A stretch of DNA of 64,000 nt from Muribaculum sp. (GCA_009775095.1 VSOZ01000006.1:91758-155757); one strand, 5' to 3'; positions 36,251 through 46,455 are shown, numbered from the stretch's first letter. The notes: a model not told the origin generated them from the letters alone. Numbers and translations: made by a program.

Positions 36251-38002
36251 TCAGTCGATGCCGAGATCCTTCTTGATCGCTTCGATTTTTGCTTCGGCTT
36301 CGTTGTTGGCCTTCGCATAATCGGCGTTGGTCTTCATAACACCCTTGACTTCGACGTAGAATTTGATCTTGGGCTCGGTTCCCGAAGGACGTATCGATAC
36401 TTTTGTACCGTCGACGGTGAAGAATTGCAGTACGTTGCTGGTTGTAGGCATGTCCATCTTTGTGACTTCGCCTGTCTTGAGATTCTTCAGGTTAAGATCG
36501 GCATAATCTTTTACAATCACCACATCGCTTCCCGCAAGTTGCTTGGGCGGGTTCTCGCGGAATGACTTCATTATGGCCACGATCTCTTCGGCACCGGTCT
36601 TGCCTTTGCGCACGAGCGATATTCCGGCTTCATGTGAGTATCCGTACTTTATGTAGATATCCTGAAGCATCTGTAGGAAGTTCATGTTCTTGGTCTTGGC
36701 CCATGCAAGAGCTTCGGCCATAAGCGATATTGCCGATACGGCATCTTTGTCACGGCAGAAGTCTTCAGCCAAGAAGCCGTAGCTCTCCTCGCCACCGCCA
36801 AGATAACGGCCCACGCCTTCATTGTCGCGTATTACGGCTGCAATCCATTTGAAGCCGGTGTAGCAGTCATACATCTTGAAGCCGTTCTGGTCGGCGATAG
36901 ACTTGATGGTCTCGGTCGTAACGATAGTCTTTACGATATACTCTTTGCCCGTGATGCGGCCGAGTTCTTTATTGCGGGTCATGATGTAGTTGAGAAGTAT
37001 CATGACTATCTGATTGCCGTTGATGAGCACGTACTCGCCGTTGTCATCACGAAGTACGCAGCCTATGCGGTCGGCATCGGGATCCGATGCAAGGATAAGG
37101 TCAGCCTCGACTTTCTTTGCTTTTTCTATGGCCATAGCCATTGCCGACGGAACTTCGGGATTGGGCGACTCAACGGTGGGGAAGTCACCGCTGGGTATAT
37201 CCTGCTCGGGTACATTGATGATATTGGTGAAGCCGTAATTGTGCAGCGAAGCGGGTATCAGTTTCACGCCGGTGCCGTGGATAGGAGTATAGATGATTTT
37301 GAGGTCATGGTACTGCTTCACAGCATCGGGACTGAGCTGCAGGCCCTTGATGGCGGCAAGGAACTTGTTGTCGATTTCCTCGCCGATAATCTGTATTTTG
37401 GATTTGTCACCGTCAAACTTTATTTCGCCGACACCGTTTATGCGGTTTACATAGTCTATGATGTTTACATCATGGGGAGCGATAATCTGTGCTCCGTCTG
37501 ACCAATATGCCTTGTAACCGTTATATTCTTTAGGGTTGTGTGATGCGGTGATATTGACTCCGCTCTGACATCCGAGTTCGCGTATGGCGTAGGATAGTTC
37601 CGGAGTGGGGCGGAAACTGTCGAAAAGATATACTTTGATACCGTTGGCCGAAAATATGTCAGCTACTATTTCGGCAAAAAGGCGGCTGTTATTGCGCACG
37701 TCATGTCCGACTACTACTGAAATTTCGGGCAGATCCTTGAACGCGACCTTAAGATAGTTGGCAAGCCCTTGTGTGGCGGCTCCTACGGTGTATTTGTTCA
37801 TGCGGTTGCTGCCGGCACCCATGATGCCGCGAAGACCGCCGGTTCCAAATTCAAGGTCACGGTAAAATGAGTCGATCAACTCAGTTTTGTCTTCCGCCTC
37901 AAGCATACGTTTTACTTCTGCTTTTGTAGCGTCATCGTAACCGTCGCCCAACCACATGTTGGCTTTTTCGGTCACTACTTTCATCAAATCTTCATTTTCC
38001 AT
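36251..38002 (-). CDS. Phosphoglucomutase/phosphomannomutase family protein
   Basis: The enzyme has 583 residues and moves a phosphate between the 1 and 6 positions of hexoses, for glycogen, nucleotide-sugar and envelope synthesis. The phosphoserine loop is TASHNPKEYNG with Ser154; the metal loop is DPDADRIGC; the sugar-binding loop is GGEESYGF; the phosphate-binding loop is RPSGTEPKIKFY. This is the longer form seen in Bacteroidetes and Firmicutes. A consensus promoter lies at 38039-38069. Confidence 0.95.
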   Translation of the reverse strand: MENEDLMKVVTEKANMWLGDGYDDATKAEVKRMLEAEDKTELIDSFYRDLEFGTGGLRGIMGAGSNRMNKYTVGAATQGLANYLKVAFKDLPEISVVVGHDVRNNSRLFAEIVADIFSANGIKVYLFDSFRPTPELSYAIRELGCQSGVNITASHNPKEYNGYKAYWSDGAQIIAPHDVNIIDYVNRINGVGEIKFDGDKSKIQIIGEEIDNKFLAAIKGLQLSPDAVKQYHDLKIIYTPIHGTGVKLIPASLHNYGFTNIINVPEQDIPSGDFPTVESPNPEVPSAMAMAIEKAKKVEADLILASDPDADRIGCVLRDDNGEYVLINGNQIVMILLNYIMTRNKELGRITGKEYIVKTIVTTETIKSIADQNGFKMYDCYTGFKWIAAVIRDNEGVGRYLGGGEESYGFLAEDFCRDKDAVSAISLMAEALAWAKTKNMNFLQMLQDIYIKYGYSHEAGISLVRKGKTGAEEIVAIMKSFRENPPKQLAGSDVVIVKDYADLNLKNLKTGEVTKMDMPTTSNVLQFFTVDGTKVSIRPSGTEPKIKFYVEVKGVMKTNADYAKANNEAEAKIEAIKKDLGID

Positions 38003-38038
38003 GTATGACAGTTGTTTTTATGTGTTATATTATATAGG

Positions 38039-38069
38039 CAAAGATAGCATATTGAAGTTATAAAACCAA
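38039..38069 (-). promoter_or_regulatory. Promoter of the phosphoglucomutase gene
   Basis: On the minus strand TTGG (plus 38066-38069), 19 bases, then TATCTTTG (plus 38039-38046). The leader is about 35 bases. Confidence 0.6.
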
Positions 38070-38136
38070 GCCGGTTGTTAATATATTTAGTCGGTTTAGT
38101 GAAATTTTTCAAGTTGTTAACTCAACGTTGTGTCTT

Positions 38137-39813
38137 TTACCATGTGAATTTGCTCTCATGACGCGCGGTATTGCCGCAGGCGTCGGAGACAGTGATGACA
38201 AGGTCGTGTTTTGTCCCGCGTGTCCAACGCGAAGCATCCATCTTGAAGCTCAGTCGTCCTGTCTTTCCGTCAAGTTCAAACAGTGCGAATTTACCGTCTA
38301 TCTCTCCGCGATAGGTATTTATGCCGCTTAGATTATCACTGATTTTTACTTTTATCACGCCGGTTTTGCTCCAGCGGGCCGGAGTCTCCGGGAGTATTTT
38401 GGGCGCTTTTGTATCGGTAGTGACCGCGAAATTTCCGAGAGCGCTCGGTGTGCCTGTTATGCATCCGTCCTCATAGCGGCTGTCGACGCGGCTTACCCGC
38501 TTGCCGTTTGTGCGCACCATAAGATATTTCGACTTGTCCTCTATAGTATCGTCGGGGATGTCTATTGTCAGTTTATAACTGCCGGATATGGGCACGGCGC
38601 GGTCGCCTACACGATATATCGGTGTCATATATTCCGTGGACGGATTTTTGCTTACCGAAAAGTCGATGTCGGAATAGAATGTTCCTGCGGGGAAATCGAC
38701 TTTAATGCCGTCGATAGAGTAGGTATTGCGTCCCTTGTAATCCAACCGGTCGCCGTAGGGACTGACTTCTGCGATATCACATTTACGTCCTTGTATGACA
38801 AACGGCACCCGGCGTGTGTTGCCGTATTCGTCGGTAAGTATCCACTCACATTTATAATCGCGTTCTTCGTCTATATCTATCACACCGCCGTCTGATGCGT
38901 TAACCATGCCGGACAATGGGGCCGATTGGGGAATAAGTGTCCACATCATCCAAGAACCGTGGTTGACAACCGCATCATTGTCGACAAGAGTATGTATGGC
39001 TCGTGTATTGTCGAAGCTGAAGCGGTCTATTGTACGATTATATACCTCTTTGCCGTCTACTTTGAGCGTCATGTACTTCACTCCATATATATTATGTGTG
39101 CCCGACATACGGTCATACGCTTTTATAGCCGGTATTACTTGCCCCCATGCGTAGTATGGCTTTGTTATTTCGGCCGGTGCATGTACCGAAGGCCTGTCAG
39201 TGCCTTCTACCGCTCCCGCACCTTTTACCGGATAAAGAGCCAAGGCTCTGACTTCGGGAGCGACATTGTCGGTTATATGACGACGGAAGTAGGGAAGCGG
39301 GTCGAGTGCTTCGCCGGTGTCGGTATCGCGTACGTCAAGGTGCAGATGCGGACCTCCCGATGAGCCTGCATTACCGCTCTTGCCTATTTGCTCGCCGCGT
39401 TTAACGGGCAGTTCGTCGGGTTTGAATTCTGTGTCTATACTGAACTGCTCGCGTTCATACTGCATTTTTCGTACGATTTTGTCGATTTTGGGTGAGAAAG
39501 ATTCAAGATGTCCGTATACGGTTGTAAGGCCCGATGTCGGGTGAGTCACGTAGACGGCCCGCCCGAAGCCCCACGGCGATACCACTATGCGTGACACATA
39601 ACCGTCATCCATACTGAATACCGGGAGCCCTGTACGTCCTTGAGTCTTTAAATCTATGCCCGAATGGAAATGGTTGTTGCGCAATTCGCCAAAGTTTCCG
39701 CTCAAAAACAGCGGTATATTAAGAGGTTTGGCTAACTCGGGCAACTTCTCGTTGCAGAACGCCGAGGATGCCGTGAGTATAGCTGCAGTAAAGATGTATC
39801 TGTATTGTTTCAT
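38137..39813 (-). CDS. M23 family metallopeptidase, exported
   Basis: This 558-residue protein has a signal peptide (MKQYRYIFTAAILTASSAFC). The LytM/M23 zinc domain is at residues 40-165, with NHFHSGIDLKTQGRTG and GPHLHLDVRD supplying the zinc and catalytic residues. The remaining 390 residues are beta-rich, with likely immunoglobulin-like modules; their role is unknown. M23 enzymes cut peptide cross-links in peptidoglycan. The core residues are intact, so it is probably active rather than a degenerate EnvC-like activator. A -7 box (TAACTTTG, plus 39839-39846, minus strand) lies upstream. Confidence 0.9.
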   Translation of the reverse strand: MKQYRYIFTAAILTASSAFCNEKLPELAKPLNIPLFLSGNFGELRNNHFHSGIDLKTQGRTGLPVFSMDDGYVSRIVVSPWGFGRAVYVTHPTSGLTTVYGHLESFSPKIDKIVRKMQYEREQFSIDTEFKPDELPVKRGEQIGKSGNAGSSGGPHLHLDVRDTDTGEALDPLPYFRRHITDNVAPEVRALALYPVKGAGAVEGTDRPSVHAPAEITKPYYAWGQVIPAIKAYDRMSGTHNIYGVKYMTLKVDGKEVYNRTIDRFSFDNTRAIHTLVDNDAVVNHGSWMMWTLIPQSAPLSGMVNASDGGVIDIDEERDYKCEWILTDEYGNTRRVPFVIQGRKCDIAEVSPYGDRLDYKGRNTYSIDGIKVDFPAGTFYSDIDFSVSKNPSTEYMTPIYRVGDRAVPISGSYKLTIDIPDDTIEDKSKYLMVRTNGKRVSRVDSRYEDGCITGTPSALGNFAVTTDTKAPKILPETPARWSKTGVIKVKISDNLSGINTYRGEIDGKFALFELDGKTGRLSFKMDASRWTRGTKHDLVITVSDACGNTARHESKFTW

Positions 39814-39860
39814 TAGTCATTCAGTTATTTTCCGGATTCAAAGTTACGGCTTTCGTCTAA

Positions 39861-39902
39861 ATAAAAATAGCCTCTGACGCCATAAAAATGCTGTCAGAGG
39901 CT
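39861..39902 (-). terminator. Terminator of the DUF3332 gene
   Basis: AGCCTCTGAC (39869-39878) and GTCAGAGGCT (39893-39902) form a perfect 10-bp stem. On the minus strand it is followed by ATTTTTAT. It separates the DUF3332 gene from the M23 gene. Confidence 0.8.
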
Positions 39903-39935
39903 TAAGATTCGGTTATAAAATGTTATATCCGCTTT

Positions 39936-40484
39936 TTAGCGGGCGGCATAGAATTTATCGGTAGCCATCTGCTGGTATGCGTACACTCCGGCTTGCGACA
40001 GTTCTACAACCTGCATGCTTCCGTCGGGAGTGATCATTTTGACGTGAGTGTCGTCAACAAAAGTCATGAGTTTATAGCTTTCGCCTTCGTCAACCGACAC
40101 ACTCCATGAACGGTCAGCTTCATCAAAGTCAAGACGAACCACGCTCTGGTCGTTCTCACTTGTTATTGTATATCCGGTCTTGTCGCACTCTACAAGATAG
40201 CGGCCGTCCTGACCTTCAATAACCTTTTTGCCCTGAGCCACGGGATTGTTTCCGCTCCAGAACTCGATGCTGTTGCAGACAAGTACGTCGGCCAATGCCG
40301 ATATTTCATATACGGGTATTATCCAGAAAGCGAAGAATACGAGTTCGTTTACAAACTTGTTGCCGACGGTCTGGTTCCATGCGAGCAGTTTGTTGGTAAG
40401 GGCAAAGCTTCCTATACATGATGTTGAAAGCATTGAGGTGCACAATGCCAGAACTACAGCTACACTAAGATACTTTTTCTTCAT
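39936..40484 (-). CDS. DUF3332 family lipoprotein-like protein
   Basis: The protein has 182 residues and a signal peptide with a likely lipobox cysteine (MLSTSCIGSFALT). The family core FALTNKLLAWNQ and GNKFVNELVFFAFW is followed by a tail of beta strands ending near KFYAAR. DUF3332 proteins are common in Bacteroidetes and of unknown function; a cell-envelope location is likely. It is followed by a strong terminator. Confidence 0.85.
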   Translation of the reverse strand: MKKKYLSVAVVLALCTSMLSTSCIGSFALTNKLLAWNQTVGNKFVNELVFFAFWIIPVYEISALADVLVCNSIEFWSGNNPVAQGKKVIEGQDGRYLVECDKTGYTITSENDQSVVRLDFDEADRSWSVSVDEGESYKLMTFVDDTHVKMITPDGSMQVVELSQAGVYAYQQMATDKFYAAR

Positions 40485-40519
40485 AATCGTAATATATTTA
40501 TGTTAATAAGGAATTGATG

Positions 40520-41893
40520 TCAACGTGGTATCTGCCTGCGGCAGCGTTCATAGAAATCCATTACTTTTGTTACATAGGCGGTTGTCTGTTTACCGCGGAA
40601 ATACCCGTATTTACATACCGGGTCATTGTAATATTCGGGATTGGCTTTCATAAGGATGGCATCGGCCACGTTACTGTTCCATACCCGGGCGTCTTTACCG
40701 TATTTACCGGCAAGAGCTATAGCGTCATACACATGGGCTATGCCTGAATTATATGCCGCTATTACAAACTTTCGGCGTTCGACAGAATCGGGAACGTACT
40801 TTTTCAGCGATTTGTCAAGATCTCCGATTATGTCTACTGCGGCCTTAATATTAGCTTCAGGATTGGTTATGCGGTCGGCCGACAAACCGTAGGCCCTCGC
40901 CGTACGCGGCATGATCTGCATAAGTCCGCGTGCGCCGGCCCATGATACGACGGTAGTGTCGAAGTGGCTTTCGGCATAACCTTGCGATGCTATAAGACGC
41001 CAGTCCCAACCGATTTTTTTTGCATATTTTTTAAACAGTTCGTCGTAGGGCGATATGCGGCCTTTTGACAGATCTATGTTGAATTGCGGACTCTCTTTGC
41101 TTAGCTCGAAATAGCGCTTTAACAATCGTGCCTGTATTTGCGCCGGTTCGCTTTTAATAAACCACTCGTTTATCGTATCAGCCAGCCAAGGCATGTTGTG
41201 ACGGACACCCCAAGATGATCGCTGCTCGAAGCTGATTTCAAGTCCGATATCAAGAGTGTTGTAATAGGTGCGGTTGAGACGTGCCACATCGCTGTCCACT
41301 ATCGTAAGAGGTATTTCACCGGTCGATACCATCTCTATAAGGTCCTCCGTGATAAGTGTATCCTTATCGACTGTATGTATTATGATACCGCCGCCTATTT
41401 CATCATTAAGATTGTTCAGCCGGTGCTGATATTTGGACCCTTCTTCGACATAGACCTCTTTGCCGATAAGTTGGGTTACATCGGTTATACGGTCTTTACC
41501 TTTGGGCTGCACAAGTACCTGATGGGTTATGTTTTCAAGACCGCACGGTATGATGTGCTTGCGAAATTCAGCCGTGACCGGTATTTCGTAAGCGGCCAAG
41601 TCTATCTCTCCGGAGTCAAGCATCTCTATGAGAGCCGGAAGGCTCGGTGCCACGTGCAAGTCTATTACAACGCCTTTGTCGGCGCCGAAAGACATCATCA
41701 GATCATAATCGTAGCCCATCTTCTCCTCTCTATATATAAAATAAGAGGTAGGGCTGTATAGAGTACCTACACGCAACGTGTCGGGAAGCTCGCCTGAAGC
41801 ATGATCATCCTGCGGTTTTCCCGTTTTCCCGTTGCATGATACGACTATAGCCGTAAGTATTGCGACGGCTGCAATGGCAAGCAGTCCTCTCAT
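40520..41893 (-). CDS. Membrane-bound lytic transglycosylase F-like protein (MltF)
   Basis: This 457-residue protein has a signal peptide, an N-terminal solute-binding-like domain (residues 35-260), and a C-terminal lytic transglycosylase domain. The catalytic glutamate is in SQGYAESHFDTTV near residue 309, followed by ARGLMQIMPRTARAYGL. Lytic transglycosylases cut the glycan strand of peptidoglycan. A related protein with only the binding half is at 52005. It lies downstream of cdsA and purM in one run of minus-strand genes. Confidence 0.9.
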   Translation of the reverse strand: MRGLLAIAAVAILTAIVVSCNGKTGKPQDDHASGELPDTLRVGTLYSPTSYFIYREEKMGYDYDLMMSFGADKGVVIDLHVAPSLPALIEMLDSGEIDLAAYEIPVTAEFRKHIIPCGLENITHQVLVQPKGKDRITDVTQLIGKEVYVEEGSKYQHRLNNLNDEIGGGIIIHTVDKDTLITEDLIEMVSTGEIPLTIVDSDVARLNRTYYNTLDIGLEISFEQRSSWGVRHNMPWLADTINEWFIKSEPAQIQARLLKRYFELSKESPQFNIDLSKGRISPYDELFKKYAKKIGWDWRLIASQGYAESHFDTTVVSWAGARGLMQIMPRTARAYGLSADRITNPEANIKAAVDIIGDLDKSLKKYVPDSVERRKFVIAAYNSGIAHVYDAIALAGKYGKDARVWNSNVADAILMKANPEYYNDPVCKYGYFRGKQTTAYVTKVMDFYERCRRQIPR

Positions 41894-41911
41894 ATACCTG
41901 CGTGGGTGGAA

Positions 41912-43078
41912 TCAATATTCAAATGTTCCTTTTGCGGAGATAATTGTCAGTTTGTTGTTGTCGCTGTCTTCGACACGGCCGACTATGCGGGCCGGAATGC
42001 CCATAGACTCGGATATGGCTATTACTTCGGCGGCATGCTCCGGCGACAGATATATCTCCATTCTATGGCCCATATTAAAGACTTTGTACATCTCTTTCCA
42101 GTCGGTGCCTGATTCTCGTTGTATCATGTCAAACAACGGCGGTACCGGAAACAGATTGTCTTTTATGACATGCTTGCGGTCGACAAAGTGCATGACTTTG
42201 GTTTGTGCACCTCCCGAGCAGTGTACCATGCCGTGTATGTCGCTGCGCATGGTGTCAAGAAGTTTCTTGATGACAGGAGCGTAAGTACGGGTAGGAGAAA
42301 GAACCAGTTTACCGGCATCCAGAGGTGTGCCTTCCACTTTATCAAGAAGATTCATTGTGCCGGAGTATACGAGCTCTGACGGGACGGCCGCATCGAAACT
42401 TTCGGGATATTTCTCGGCAAGTATCTTGCAGAATACGTCGTGACGGGCCGACGTAAGTCCGTTGGAACCCATGCCCCCGTTATACTCTTTCTCATATGAG
42501 GCCTGTCCGTAACTTGCGAGTCCCACGATGACATCGCCGCCTTTGATGTTGGCGTTGTTGATTACGTCGGCTCGTTTCATGCGGCAGGTTACCGTGCTGT
42601 CAACTATTATAGTGCGCACAAGATCGCCTACGTCGGCAGTCTCGCCTCCGGTGCTGTAAATTGCCACACCCATATCGCGCAGTTCGGCAAGAAGTTCTTC
42701 TGTGCCGTTTATGATAGCTGCTATAACCTCGCCGGGTATGAGCATTTTGTTGCGTCCTATTGTCGAGCTTACGAGTATATTATCTGTAGCCCCGACACAC
42801 AGCAGATCGTCGATATTCATTATAAGCGCATCCTGTGCTATGCCTTTCCACACACTGATGTCGCCCGTCTCACGCCAGTAAATGTAAGCCAATGATGATT
42901 TTGTGCCGGCTCCGTCGGCATGCATGATGTTGCACCATTCGGCATCGCCGCCGAGATAATCGGGGATTATCTTGCAAAAGGCCTTGGGAAACAATCCTTT
43001 GTCAACATTCTTTATGGCGTTGTGTACGTCTTCTTTTGATGCCGACACTCCGCGCAGGTCATATCTTTGATCGCTCAT
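41912..43078 (-). CDS. purM: Phosphoribosylformylglycinamidine cyclo-ligase-like protein (AIR synthase)
   Basis: The protein has 388 residues from the ATG at 43078 (MSDQRYDLRGVSASKED). An earlier frame start overlaps cdsA and is unlikely. The AIR synthase signatures are seen: HADGAGTKSSLAYIYW for the ATP loop, NIDDLLCVGATDNILVSS, and STGGETADVGDL. The enzyme closes the imidazole ring in purine synthesis using ATP. The protein is longer than E. coli PurM (about 345), as usual in Bacteroidetes. It lies between cdsA and an MltF-like gene, not in a purine operon. Confidence 0.9.
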   Translation of the reverse strand: MSDQRYDLRGVSASKEDVHNAIKNVDKGLFPKAFCKIIPDYLGGDAEWCNIMHADGAGTKSSLAYIYWRETGDISVWKGIAQDALIMNIDDLLCVGATDNILVSSTIGRNKMLIPGEVIAAIINGTEELLAELRDMGVAIYSTGGETADVGDLVRTIIVDSTVTCRMKRADVINNANIKGGDVIVGLASYGQASYEKEYNGGMGSNGLTSARHDVFCKILAEKYPESFDAAVPSELVYSGTMNLLDKVEGTPLDAGKLVLSPTRTYAPVIKKLLDTMRSDIHGMVHCSGGAQTKVMHFVDRKHVIKDNLFPVPPLFDMIQRESGTDWKEMYKVFNMGHRMEIYLSPEHAAEVIAISESMGIPARIVGRVEDSDNNKLTIISAKGTFEY

Positions 43079-43106
43079 AGTGATGAATATTTTATCAATA
43101 CAATTT

Positions 43107-43919
43107 TTACATAAACAATAAATAACAGGCCACTGCCGGTATGACACACAGCAATGAGTCGATGCGGTCGAGTATTCCTCCGTGCCCCGGTATTATTTTG
43201 CCTGAATCCTTTACATTAAGCGATCGCTTGAACATAGATTCGACAAGATCGCCCCATGTGGCGAATACCGAGACCACTGCTGCGAATCCCACCATCTGAC
43301 CGGTAGTAAGCGTATAAGCATCTGGCCAGAACGATTTAATAACAAATGCAGCAGCTATACAAAATACAAGACCTCCCCAAAAACCTTCCCATGACTTTTT
43401 TGGTGACAGACGTGGAAACAGTTTGTGACGTCCTATAGAACATCCAACAATGAAAGCGCCCGTATCGTTCAGCCATATGAAAATAAACATGGCCAATACA
43501 AGATAAGGCGATGTGGCGTATATAAACATAATCACGGATAGCGGCAAGGCTATATAAAGTTGTCCCAGAAAAGACTTCGACAACGACTCTACCGGATTGA
43601 CTCCTTTTATATATAATTGAGTTATAAGCCTTGCAAGCAGGTATATCAGATATGCGGTCATGCCGTATATGCAAAAATCGGTAACAAACAACCATGTTCC
43701 GCCAACCATAATTATACCTCCGATGACATCAAGGATGCATGTCAGATAATTGTGACGCGAAGCGGTAGCATGCAGCTCGAGCGAAAAATACTCGATAAGC
43801 GACAATATGGTAAACAGCAGGCATAAAGCGAGAAAAGTCCAATTGTTTATAAGGACTCCCGCCACTATAAGAGCAACATAGATTGCGCCCGAAATGCTGC
43901 GCAACAATATATTTTTCAT
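43107..43919 (-). CDS. cdsA: Phosphatidate cytidylyltransferase
   Basis: CdsA makes CDP-diacylglycerol, the precursor of phosphatidylethanolamine and other phospholipids. The 270-residue integral membrane protein has about eight helices and the end signature: SPKKSWEGFWGG, then WGDLVESMFKR and PGHGGILDRIDSLL, the substrate site. A -7 box (TACTTTTG) is on the minus strand at 43947-43954. It is divergent from rprX. Confidence 0.95.
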   Translation of the reverse strand: MKNILLRSISGAIYVALIVAGVLINNWTFLALCLLFTILSLIEYFSLELHATASRHNYLTCILDVIGGIIMVGGTWLFVTDFCIYGMTAYLIYLLARLITQLYIKGVNPVESLSKSFLGQLYIALPLSVIMFIYATSPYLVLAMFIFIWLNDTGAFIVGCSIGRHKLFPRLSPKKSWEGFWGGLVFCIAAAFVIKSFWPDAYTLTTGQMVGFAAVVSVFATWGDLVESMFKRSLNVKDSGKIIPGHGGILDRIDSLLCVIPAVACYLLFM

Positions 43920-44056
43920 TTGTACAAATGCATATTAATTCGGGTTCAAAAGTACACAAAAAAAGTGATACACGGAAATTTCGGCTTATCAACTTTCCGA
44001 AACACTTATAAATAAACAGATGTGTAAATTATATTGATAATATATCCCGGATTTTT

Positions 44057-44087
44057 TTTGGATTTTCCGCGAATTATGTTAATTTTG
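44057..44087 (+). promoter_or_regulatory. Promoter of rprX-rprY
   Basis: TTTG (44057-44060), 19 bases, TAATTTTG (44080-44087) matches the Bacteroidetes consensus. The leader to the ATG at 44209 is long, about 115 bases, and I see no clear hairpin in it. Confidence 0.65.
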
Positions 44088-44208
44088 CATTTAAATGTTA
44101 AAATACGCAGGTCTATTTCGATGCTGCGGGAAAACATTTAACGCTATTATTTGTTAACGTTATATAATATAAAAGAAGTTTCACGCAAGTGTTACATCAT
44201 TGATTAAG

Positions 44209-45711
44209 ATGAAAAAAACGACTATTTGGTTCCTCACGATAATAATGGCACTGACTTTCTGCGGTTTGCTGTACATTCAGATCATGTATATGAAAAACAT
44301 GATCAAGATGCGCGACGACCAGTTTGCCGAAGGTGTGCGTCGAAGCCTTTACGGAGTCGCCACGACACTTGAGCAGGATGAGACACGTCATTTCCTTGAA
44401 GAAGATGCCGCCGTGATAGAGCAATCGATATACTCTCAATTTGACAACAAAAGGGGCAACAATCGTTTTAACCTCTCATATACCACTCCCGACGGCATCG
44501 AGCTGACAATAAAAGGCGACCCGAAATCATTGCCCAAAATCGACTCGCCCACAGCCGATAAGTACCGTGATATGCAGGAGGCAATAAAGGGCCAGTATTT
44601 GTATCAGCGAGGACTTCTCAATGAAGTCATACTTAATATATTAAGTCAGTCGAGCAACCGTCCTATACAGGAGCGTGCCGACTCTGCGGCCGTAGACGGC
44701 TATCTTCGTTCCGAGTTTGAAAACAACGGCCTTAATCTGCCTTTTGAATATGCCGTGGTTAATCGCGGCGGACGTGTGGCATATCAGTCAAGCGGTTATG
44801 ACCCGGCGCAGGCGGGACGCAACAATATGTTCATTCAGACTCTTTTCCCTAATGATCCCGCCAGCCGCACCAACTACCTGAAAGTATATTTTCCGACTAA
44901 AAAGGATTATATAATGTCGTCGGTCAAGTTCATGATACCGTCGTTTATATTCACGTTTATTCTGCTGATAGTATTCCTGTATACTATCATTATTGCGTTT
45001 AAACAGAAGCGTCTTACCGAGATGAAAAACGACTTCATCAACAACATGACTCATGAGTTTAAGACTCCGATATCGTCCATATCGCTTGCGGCACAGATGC
45101 TTAACGATGACTCGGTAAGAAAGTCTCCGACTATGATGCAGCATATAGCCACGGTGATAAACGACGAGACAAAACGATTGCGCTTTCAGGTAGAGAAAGT
45201 GTTGCAAATGTCAATGTTTGACCGTCAGAAAGCCACTTTGCGTCTGCAGGAGATAGATGCCAACAAGGCTATTTCCAATATTGTGTCTACATTCAAGCTG
45301 AAAGTCGAGAGCTACGGAGGCAAGATCGTAAGCGATCTTACTGCCACCGACGCTATCGTTGAAGTGGATGAGATGCATTTCACCAACGTTATCTTCAATC
45401 TGCTTGATAATGCGGTCAAGTATCGTAGGGAAGATGAGCCGCTGATGCTTAAAGTCACTACAGCCGATATATCCGGCTCGCGTCTTGAAATACGCATTTC
45501 CGACAACGGTATAGGTATAAAGCGTGACGACTTGAAAAAGATATTTGAGAAGTTTTATCGCGTTTCCACGGGCAATCGCCATGACGTAAAAGGTTTCGGC
45601 CTCGGATTGGCTTATGTGCACAAGATGGTGCATGAGCTCAAAGGCGATATACGTGTGGAAAGCGAATTAGGGATAGGAACAACATTTATAATTATATTAC
45701 CACTTACTTAA
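44209..45711 (+). CDS. rprX: RprX-type sensor histidine kinase
   Basis: This 500-residue kinase matches the RprX sensor of Bacteroides in its N-terminal helix and early region (KKTTIWFLTIIMALTFCGLL, then MRDDQFAEGVRRSLYG). A second helix (MIPSFIFTFILLIVFLYTI) ends the periplasmic domain. The H-box is NNMTHEFKTPISS with its histidine near residue 278; the N-box is NLLDNAVKYR; the G2 motif is GFGLGLAYV. The rprX-rprY pair was found in B. fragilis as a factor altering tetracycline-resistance expression. The ATG at 44209 is preferred to the TTG at 44200. It is directly followed by rprY. Confidence 0.92.
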   Translation: MKKTTIWFLTIIMALTFCGLLYIQIMYMKNMIKMRDDQFAEGVRRSLYGVATTLEQDETRHFLEEDAAVIEQSIYSQFDNKRGNNRFNLSYTTPDGIELTIKGDPKSLPKIDSPTADKYRDMQEAIKGQYLYQRGLLNEVILNILSQSSNRPIQERADSAAVDGYLRSEFENNGLNLPFEYAVVNRGGRVAYQSSGYDPAQAGRNNMFIQTLFPNDPASRTNYLKVYFPTKKDYIMSSVKFMIPSFIFTFILLIVFLYTIIIAFKQKRLTEMKNDFINNMTHEFKTPISSISLAAQMLNDDSVRKSPTMMQHIATVINDETKRLRFQVEKVLQMSMFDRQKATLRLQEIDANKAISNIVSTFKLKVESYGGKIVSDLTATDAIVEVDEMHFTNVIFNLLDNAVKYRREDEPLMLKVTTADISGSRLEIRISDNGIGIKRDDLKKIFEKFYRVSTGNRHDVKGFGLGLAYVHKMVHELKGDIRVESELGIGTTFIIILPLT

Positions 45712-45723
45712 ACTTAAACTATT

Positions 45724-46431
45724 ATGGAAGAACGTTTGCGTATATTACTATGCGAAGATGACGAAAATCTTGGCATGTTGCTGCGAGAATATCTTCAGGC
45801 AAAGGGCTTCAACGCCGACCTGTTTCCTGACGGAGAGGCCGGTTACAAAGCGTTCCTCAAAGGGAAATACGACCTCTGCGTGCTTGATGTTATGATGCCG
45901 AAAAAAGACGGCTTCGCTTTGGCTCAGGAGATCCGCACCGTAAACTCTGAAGTCCCCATCATTTTCCTTACGGCCAAGTCACTCAAAGAAGATATACTCG
46001 AAGGCTTCAAGATAGGAGCCGACGATTATATCACCAAGCCTTTCTCTATGGAGGAGCTGGTATTCCGTATTGAAGCGATACTTCGCCGTGTAAAGGGCAA
46101 GAAAGGCAAGGAGATAACCATGTATCAGATCGGCCGGTTTACTTTTGACACACAGAAACAGGTACTTATGATCGATGACAAAGTCACCAAACTGACCACC
46201 AAAGAGTCGGAACTGTTAAGCCTCTTGTGTGCTCACGTCAATGAGATACTTGAACGTAATTTCGCGCTCAAGACTATCTGGATCGATGACAACTATTTCA
46301 ACGCCCGTTCAATGGATGTGTACATAACAAAATTGCGTAAACATCTTAAGGATGATCCGTCGATCGAGATCATCAACATACACGGAAAAGGCTATAAGCT
46401 TATTGCTCCGGAGGTTGAAGGTAAAAACTGA
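45724..46431 (+). CDS. rprY: RprY-type response regulator
   Basis: This 235-residue OmpR-type regulator closely matches the B. fragilis RprY I recall, with LRILLCEDDENLGMLLREYL at the start. The phosphoacceptor is the aspartate of CVLDVMMPKKDG near residue 55, the lysine is in YITKPFSMEEL, and the winged-helix domain carries TKESELLSLLCAH and SMDVYITKLRKHL. RprY has been described as an essential, metabolism-related DNA-binding regulator in Bacteroidales. It is the partner of RprX 12 bases upstream. Confidence 0.95.
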   Translation: MEERLRILLCEDDENLGMLLREYLQAKGFNADLFPDGEAGYKAFLKGKYDLCVLDVMMPKKDGFALAQEIRTVNSEVPIIFLTAKSLKEDILEGFKIGADDYITKPFSMEELVFRIEAILRRVKGKKGKEITMYQIGRFTFDTQKQVLMIDDKVTKLTTKESELLSLLCAHVNEILERNFALKTIWIDDNYFNARSMDVYITKLRKHLKDDPSIEIINIHGKGYKLIAPEVEGKN

Positions 46432-46455
46432 TACTTGCTTGACATACTATAAGAG

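Noticed and set aside
36181..36318. N-terminal extension of the RluA protein
   Set aside because: Basic, low-complexity residues overlapping the phosphoglucomutase gene; the ATG at 36180 fits the domain.
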